Shown here in pieces: positions 5,804 to 8,169 of a stretch of 8,169 nucleotides of DNA (its first letter is position 1; each line of letters starts with the position of its first letter). This DNA is from JANRLJ01 sp034437895. GTDB lineage: Bacteria; Chloroflexota; Anaerolineae; Aggregatilineales; Phototrophicaceae. The notes beneath the pieces were generated by a model, which was not told the origin of the DNA, ran no database searches, and saw only the letters and a program-made list of their open reading frames with translations. The DNA lies in contig DAOTTO010000073.1 of assembly GCA_034437895.1 (NCBI GenBank), forward strand, positions 1 to 8,169. The letters run 5' to 3'. A program made the translations under genes and the position numbers.

Positions 5804-6082
5804 TTAATCGGTTGTGATCTGTTCAAGCTGACCGCTGGCTTCCGCCTTCAAAACAGCCACCAATGCCTCGAACTCCTCACGGCAGTCCGGCCAGTGGCGG
5901 ATATGTTCTTCCAACGCGGGCAGCAAGTCTTCGAGCTTCGCGCCCCCCGCCACCTGCTCCGCCAGCCGCGCCAACGTTTCGCAGTAGTCGTTGCAATCCA
6001 TATCTACAATCTCGTCATTGCACGGCGCATTGACGATGAAGGTCAGCAAATCATTCACTTTGTTTTCGTTGCATCGCGCCAT
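5804..6082 (-). CDS. Small Cys-containing protein, degenerate zf-HC2/anti-sigma-like
   Basis: This 92-residue soluble protein has no membrane segment. Its C-terminal half, around residues 55-80 (LEEHIRHWPDCREEFEALVA), closely follows the end of anti-sigma-type zinc fingers (zf-HC2), where H-x3-C-x2-C-R-E-E-F is expected. Here the first Cys of that pair is Trp (H60-x3-W64-x2-C67). Other cysteines are C4, C21, C30 and C34, the last two forming CNDYC, which may be the partner pair. Zinc binding may therefore be altered or lost. GGAG lies about 7 bases before the ATG, supporting the start. No sigma factor gene is adjacent, so a regulatory role is only suggested by resemblance. The gene lies downstream of the SHOCT-like gene with a 213-bp gap and may have its own promoter. 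Confidence 0.7.
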   Translation of the reverse strand: MARCNENKVNDLLTFIVNAPCNDEIVDMDCNDYCETLARLAEQVAGGAKLEDLLPALEEHIRHWPDCREEFEALVAVLKAEASGQLEQITTD

Positions 6083-6220
6083 CGTACGCTCCGCCTTCGT
6101 TACTATTACTTATCCTATATTAAAACAGATGATTGTCTCTGCTTGTATCTTACCAGAATTTTACATTTGTGGGAAAAATAGCGAAATTTTTATCATTTTT
6201 GAGAAGGGAGAACTATTTTA

Positions 6221-6248
6221 AACCACCAAGTCGCCAAGAATACCAAGT
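6221..6248. repeat. Short 8-9-bp-period CCAAG repeat relic
   Basis: CCAAG occurs three times at 6226, 6234 and 6243, inside an ACCACCAAGTCGCCAAG context. Degenerate runs of this kind are found as dispersed low-complexity remnants in several bacterial genomes. It sits between the 5804-6082 and 6296-6643 genes and has no evident function. Confidence 0.4.
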
Positions 6249-6295
6249 TTTTATCTTAATGAGGTCTTTCGCTTCCTGCTCATTACAAAGTAAGC

Positions 6296-6643
6296 TCAAT
6301 CGCTGCGATCTTCAAGCTGCTGGCGCAAGCGATCATATTCCGTTTGGTTAATCCATCCGGCATCAAGCGCGGTTTTTAACTTCTCAAGGCGGGTATCTAA
6401 TGATTCTTCCATAGGCGCATTTGAGAATGCCTGCTGCATGGTGTGTTCGATCAGATATTCGGCTTCAGTCGCGGTAACTTCTTTCCCGTCCCAGAACACC
6501 CGATTATCGTCAGTCGTGGTAACAGGCAAGGTGGATGTAATGAAGTCCTGAGCGCGGTTTTGCATGAAATTCATAGACCAACCGGATGCGCCCTTCGTTA
6601 TCAACGCGAGATTGCCTAACACTAACAGTGGAAAACCAAGCAC
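6296..6643 (-). CDS. Small membrane protein with C-terminal SHOCT-like motif (5' end disrupted)
   Basis: The open frame from a GTG at 6643 gives 115 residues. They comprise a hydrophobic segment (about 1-16, continuing upstream in the same frame), a polar linker, and a C-terminal helix pair (residues 83-113) that reads LEKLKTALDAGWINQTEYDR. This resembles the SHOCT module (LxKLxxLxxxGxITxxEFxxxK), a short oligomerisation domain often joined to membrane segments. The GTG is probably not the original start. The frame stays open to 6757 with TILFGLASIGLPC but has no usable start codon there, while a good ATG with a hydrophilic leader exists at 6761 in another frame. One missing base near 6697-6703 would join them into a protein of about 155 residues. 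Function is unknown. The gene follows a palindromic repeat and precedes the zf-HC2-like gene. Confidence 0.6.
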   Translation of the reverse strand: MLGFPLLVLGNLALITKGASGWSMNFMQNRAQDFITSTLPVTTTDDNRVFWDGKEVTATEAEYLIEHTMQQAFSNAPMEESLDTRLEKLKTALDAGWINQTEYDRLRQQLEDRSD

Positions 6644-6761
6644 ACACGGCAGGCCGATAGAGGCTAATCCGAACAGAATCGTTGACCCAGTGACATCGCG
6701 CCGCTGATTTCTTTCGATGCAAAAGGCCTTGTAGAACCTGAGTTTCGGATAGCGTTTTCAT
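6644..6761 (-). pseudogene. Out-of-frame 5' segment of the SHOCT-like membrane protein gene
   Basis: From the ATG at 6761 the sequence reads MKTLSETQVLQGLLHRKKSA then AR, a plausible cytosolic leader, and then turns to nonsense. At the same point the frame of the downstream gene reads DVTGSTILFGLASIGL, a normal membrane entry. Adding one C within the CGGCGCGA run (minus strand, about 6697-6703) fuses them as KKSAARDVTGSTILFG. This could be a real mutation or a sequencing or assembly error. The GGGGATAGA just before the ATG comes from the edge of the adjacent palindromic repeat and would act as ribosome-binding site. Confidence 0.55.
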
Positions 6762-6875
6762 TCTATCCCCACCCCTAAATCCCCTCTCTACGAAGTGGGG
6801 AGGGGACTTAAAGAACCGTTGTGAACCGTTTTTCTCCCCTTCGCCATGCAATGGAGAAGGGGTCGGGGGATGAGG
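6762..6875. repeat. Palindromic intergenic repeat, copy 3
   Basis: This copy starts with CCCCACCCCTAAATCCCCTC, nearly identical to copy 1. Its first hairpin (6781-6805) is an 11-pair stem, from CCCCTC/GAGGGG inward, with two wobble pairs and a GAA loop. Its second (6836-6862) pairs CCCCTTC with GAAGGGG, plus CCAT/ATGG around a GCA loop. The core CCATGCAATGG is the exact reverse complement of the core of the first hairpin in copy 1, showing that the arms are interchangeable. It separates the small membrane protein gene (6902-7225) from the SHOCT-like gene, and its left edge touches the latter's original start codon. Confidence 0.75.
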
Positions 6876-6901
6876 ATATCATAAAAGTTAATCAAAGTAA
6901 G

Positions 6902-7225
6902 CTATCCAAAACTGAGGTTATAGAAGTTTGTCGTTTTGCCATCTTCTAAAGTAATTTGCGGTCTTTCCTCAATAAAGGTGCCGTTATAAGTGCCACAATA
7001 GAGTGTGTTACGGATGGCAACCAGAATCGGATTTTGCTTGAGGAAGGGCGGTGTAAGCGCGACAATGAACAGCATGGCGCATGAGAATAACCACAGGCCG
7101 ACACCCACACAAAAAATCCTGAGCGACAGGCTTCTACCGCGAATACGGCTTGAGGTATCACTTGCTACAAGGTTTTTGCGTTTGCGCGGCGCACTATCGC
7201 CCCCAAATTCTTGGCGCTTTCGCAT
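6902..7225 (-). CDS. Small single-span membrane protein of unknown function
   Basis: The 107-residue product has a basic, hydrophilic N-terminus (residues 1-35, rich in Arg and Lys), one clear membrane span (about 35-57, RIFCVGVGLWLFSCAMLFIV) and a polar C-terminal part of about 50 residues. The positive N-terminus suggests that end stays in the cytosol and the tail, with C77, lies outside. I do not recognise a family. The start ATG is weakly supported, with GGGA about 11 bases upstream. The gene begins 25 bp after the Nudix gene and is probably co-transcribed with it. It ends 27 bp before palindromic repeat copy 3, so its original 3' end may have been changed by that element. Confidence 0.6.
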   Translation of the reverse strand: MRKRQEFGGDSAPRKRKNLVASDTSSRIRGRSLSLRIFCVGVGLWLFSCAMLFIVALTPPFLKQNPILVAIRNTLYCGTYNGTFIEERPQITLEDGKTTNFYNLSFG

Positions 7226-7250
7226 GAGGAGTCATCCCATTATCAACCGA

Positions 7251-7712
7251 TTATGCCTCGACACAGTATAGCGCAATTCCGTCTTCATCGCGGTTTAATG
7301 CGGCGAGAAGTTCAGCGGGAAGCGTTTCGCTGACAAGGGGCGCAGTCAATAATTTCCCCAAAGGCCACCAGCGCACTGCCGTCTGATTCGGGTCGGGATG
7401 ATCGGGCAGACGCGGTTCACTTCCCGGTACAAGCTGGCACTCAAAAATGAGATTGAGCTTATGCTGTGTAGCGAATTTTGCCTTTAGGCGTGTCGGCTCA
7501 TATTCTCGCACAAGCAGCAGCCGTCCGATTGTGATTTCGGCACTCGTCTCCTCAAAAACTTCCCGCTTGACGGTTTCTTCTAAGGTTTCGTCGGGGTCAG
7601 CGCCGCCGCCTGGCAGGTTGTAATGCAGCCCGGATTCATCATCAAATTCGACGAGTAAAAGTTGTCCGGCGCGGATAATCGCCGCGCTTGCGCTTACACG
7701 GATATGCGACAT
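7251..7712 (-). CDS. Nudix hydrolase
   Basis: This 153-residue cytosolic enzyme is predicted to hydrolyse a nucleoside diphosphate linked to another moiety, using divalent metal. The Nudix box spans residues 36-58: G36-x5-E42-x7-R50-E51-V52-F53-E54-E55-T56-S57-A58. The metal-binding glutamates E51, E54 and E55 are intact. The Gly normally at position 57 is Ser, a tolerated but less common change. The N-terminal strand (RVSASAAIIRAGQLLLVEF) and the LPGGG before the box are typical. Substrate cannot be predicted from sequence; 8-oxo-dGTP, ADP-ribose or other targets are all possible. The gene starts 14 bp after the stop of the SH3b-domain gene and has no clear ribosome-binding site, so translational coupling is likely. 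Confidence 0.9.
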   Translation of the reverse strand: MSHIRVSASAAIIRAGQLLLVEFDDESGLHYNLPGGGADPDETLEETVKREVFEETSAEITIGRLLLVREYEPTRLKAKFATQHKLNLIFECQLVPGSEPRLPDHPDPNQTAVRWWPLGKLLTAPLVSETLPAELLAALNRDEDGIALYCVEA

Positions 7713-7726
7713 TCAGCGGTTAGCCT

Positions 7727-8169
7727 TTATGATCCTAATGTATCCAGGCCTTGAATCACCCCAGCGATCCAGCCGACGGTGCCATCGGCGGTTTGGATTT
7801 CCCACCATTCGACATCATCAGCATTGGCGGGTCCCGCCAGAATCACGACATAATTGCCATAAGGGATCACATTTATGATTTCAGCATTTGTCGTGGGACT
7901 GACGCGGATATTGAGTTCTGGCACGAATACGCGCAACTGCTGCCCCGGTTGGTAGCGACTGCCTTCGATTACCCCCGGCGGCACAAATCCCGGCGGGAGG
8001 CCGCTGGAAGGCGCACCCGGATTCGTCCCGACAGGCGTACCGCCCGCAATCGCGCCGCTCGCCCAACTGAGCGCACCCACGCCGCCGCTGCCTGCCACAC
8101 TCGCGCTGACATCGGTCACTGTGCCATCGACCCGCGCCAGCAGCACTTGATTGCCGATCACGACCAGCA
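7727..8169 (-). CDS. SH3b-domain protein, C-terminal part (runs off the window)
   Basis: Only the last 147 or so residues are present. The frame is open to the window edge (…LVVIGNQVLLARVDG…), so the true start lies outside. After a short beta-like stretch there is a Gly/Ser/Ala-rich and Gly/Pro-rich linker (PGAPSSGLPPGFVPPG region), then a bacterial SH3 (SH3b) domain over about the last 65 residues. The domain shows its usual pattern: LNIRVSPTTNAEIINVIPYG, a WWEIQ strand and a final GTVGWIAG. SH3b domains typically bind cell-wall or peptide ligands and are common in exported proteins, so an extracytoplasmic location is likely, but the signal region is not visible. It is the first gene in the window of a closely spaced minus-strand run with the Nudix and small membrane protein genes. 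Confidence 0.8.
   Translation of the reverse strand, partial: LVVIGNQVLLARVDGTVTDVSASVAGSGGVGALSWASGAIAGGTPVGTNPGAPSSGLPPGFVPPGVIEGSRYQPGQQLRVFVPELNIRVSPTTNAEIINVIPYGNYVVILAGPANADDVEWWEIQTADGTVGWIAGVIQGLDTLGS

Noticed and set aside
6510..6851. Minus-strand open frame of 113 codons through repeat copy 3 and the SHOCT-like gene
   Set aside because: Its first part is repeat-derived and its last part is an out-of-frame reading of the SHOCT-like gene. Only the short leader from 6761 is meaningful.
1..8169. CRISPR array, tRNA or rRNA genes
   Set aside because: No regularly spaced identical repeats with unique spacers, and no cloverleaf or rRNA-like conserved sequence was found on either strand by eye.

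Overview
The window reads as chromosomal sequence from an uncultured-type Chloroflexota bacterium, probably Anaerolineae or a relative. I infer this from protein character: membrane proteins with an AKHA motif, a thioredoxin reductase with an AAGE variant, an SH3b protein with a Gly/Pro-rich linker, and GC-rich palindromic repeats between genes. Base composition is moderate. No rRNA, tRNA, CRISPR array, complete insertion sequence or phage gene is visible.

Left part (1-3265): a palindromic repeat lies upstream of an HxlR-type regulator gene, which is preceded by two closely related inverted repeats, probably its operators. Convergent with it are two paralogous multi-pass membrane proteins on the minus strand. 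They look like the transmembrane part of ABC-2-type transporters, but no ATPase is present. The two genes are separated by a 248-bp non-coding transposable element with 14-bp perfect terminal inverted repeats, 5'-GTAA ends and an 8-bp target duplication. It landed on the start codon of the downstream gene, so an ancestral 21-nt gap became 277 nt. Upstream of the pair is a relic of a PIN-domain (VapC-type) toxin, then a block of overlapping, mutually exclusive hairpins.

Middle part (3266-5803): an intact M24 metallopeptidase (Xaa-Pro dipeptidase/aminopeptidase type) on the plus strand converges on a thioredoxin reductase on the minus strand. A second copy of the palindromic repeat, carrying a strong G-quadruplex motif, fills the gap between their 3' ends.

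Right part (5804-8169): all genes are on the minus strand. In transcription order they are a truncated SH3b-domain protein, a Nudix hydrolase, a small single-span membrane protein, a third repeat copy, a SHOCT-like membrane protein with an apparent 5' frameshift, and a small Cys-containing protein resembling a degenerate anti-sigma zinc finger. The first three are closely spaced and probably co-transcribed.

The most informative observations are the datable transposon insertion that splits the paralog pair, the paired HxlR operators, the three copies of the intergenic repeat, and the two decayed genes (PIN relic and frameshifted SHOCT-like gene). I do not see a convincing new defence or biosynthetic system. 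The paralogous membrane pair is the least explained functional unit.
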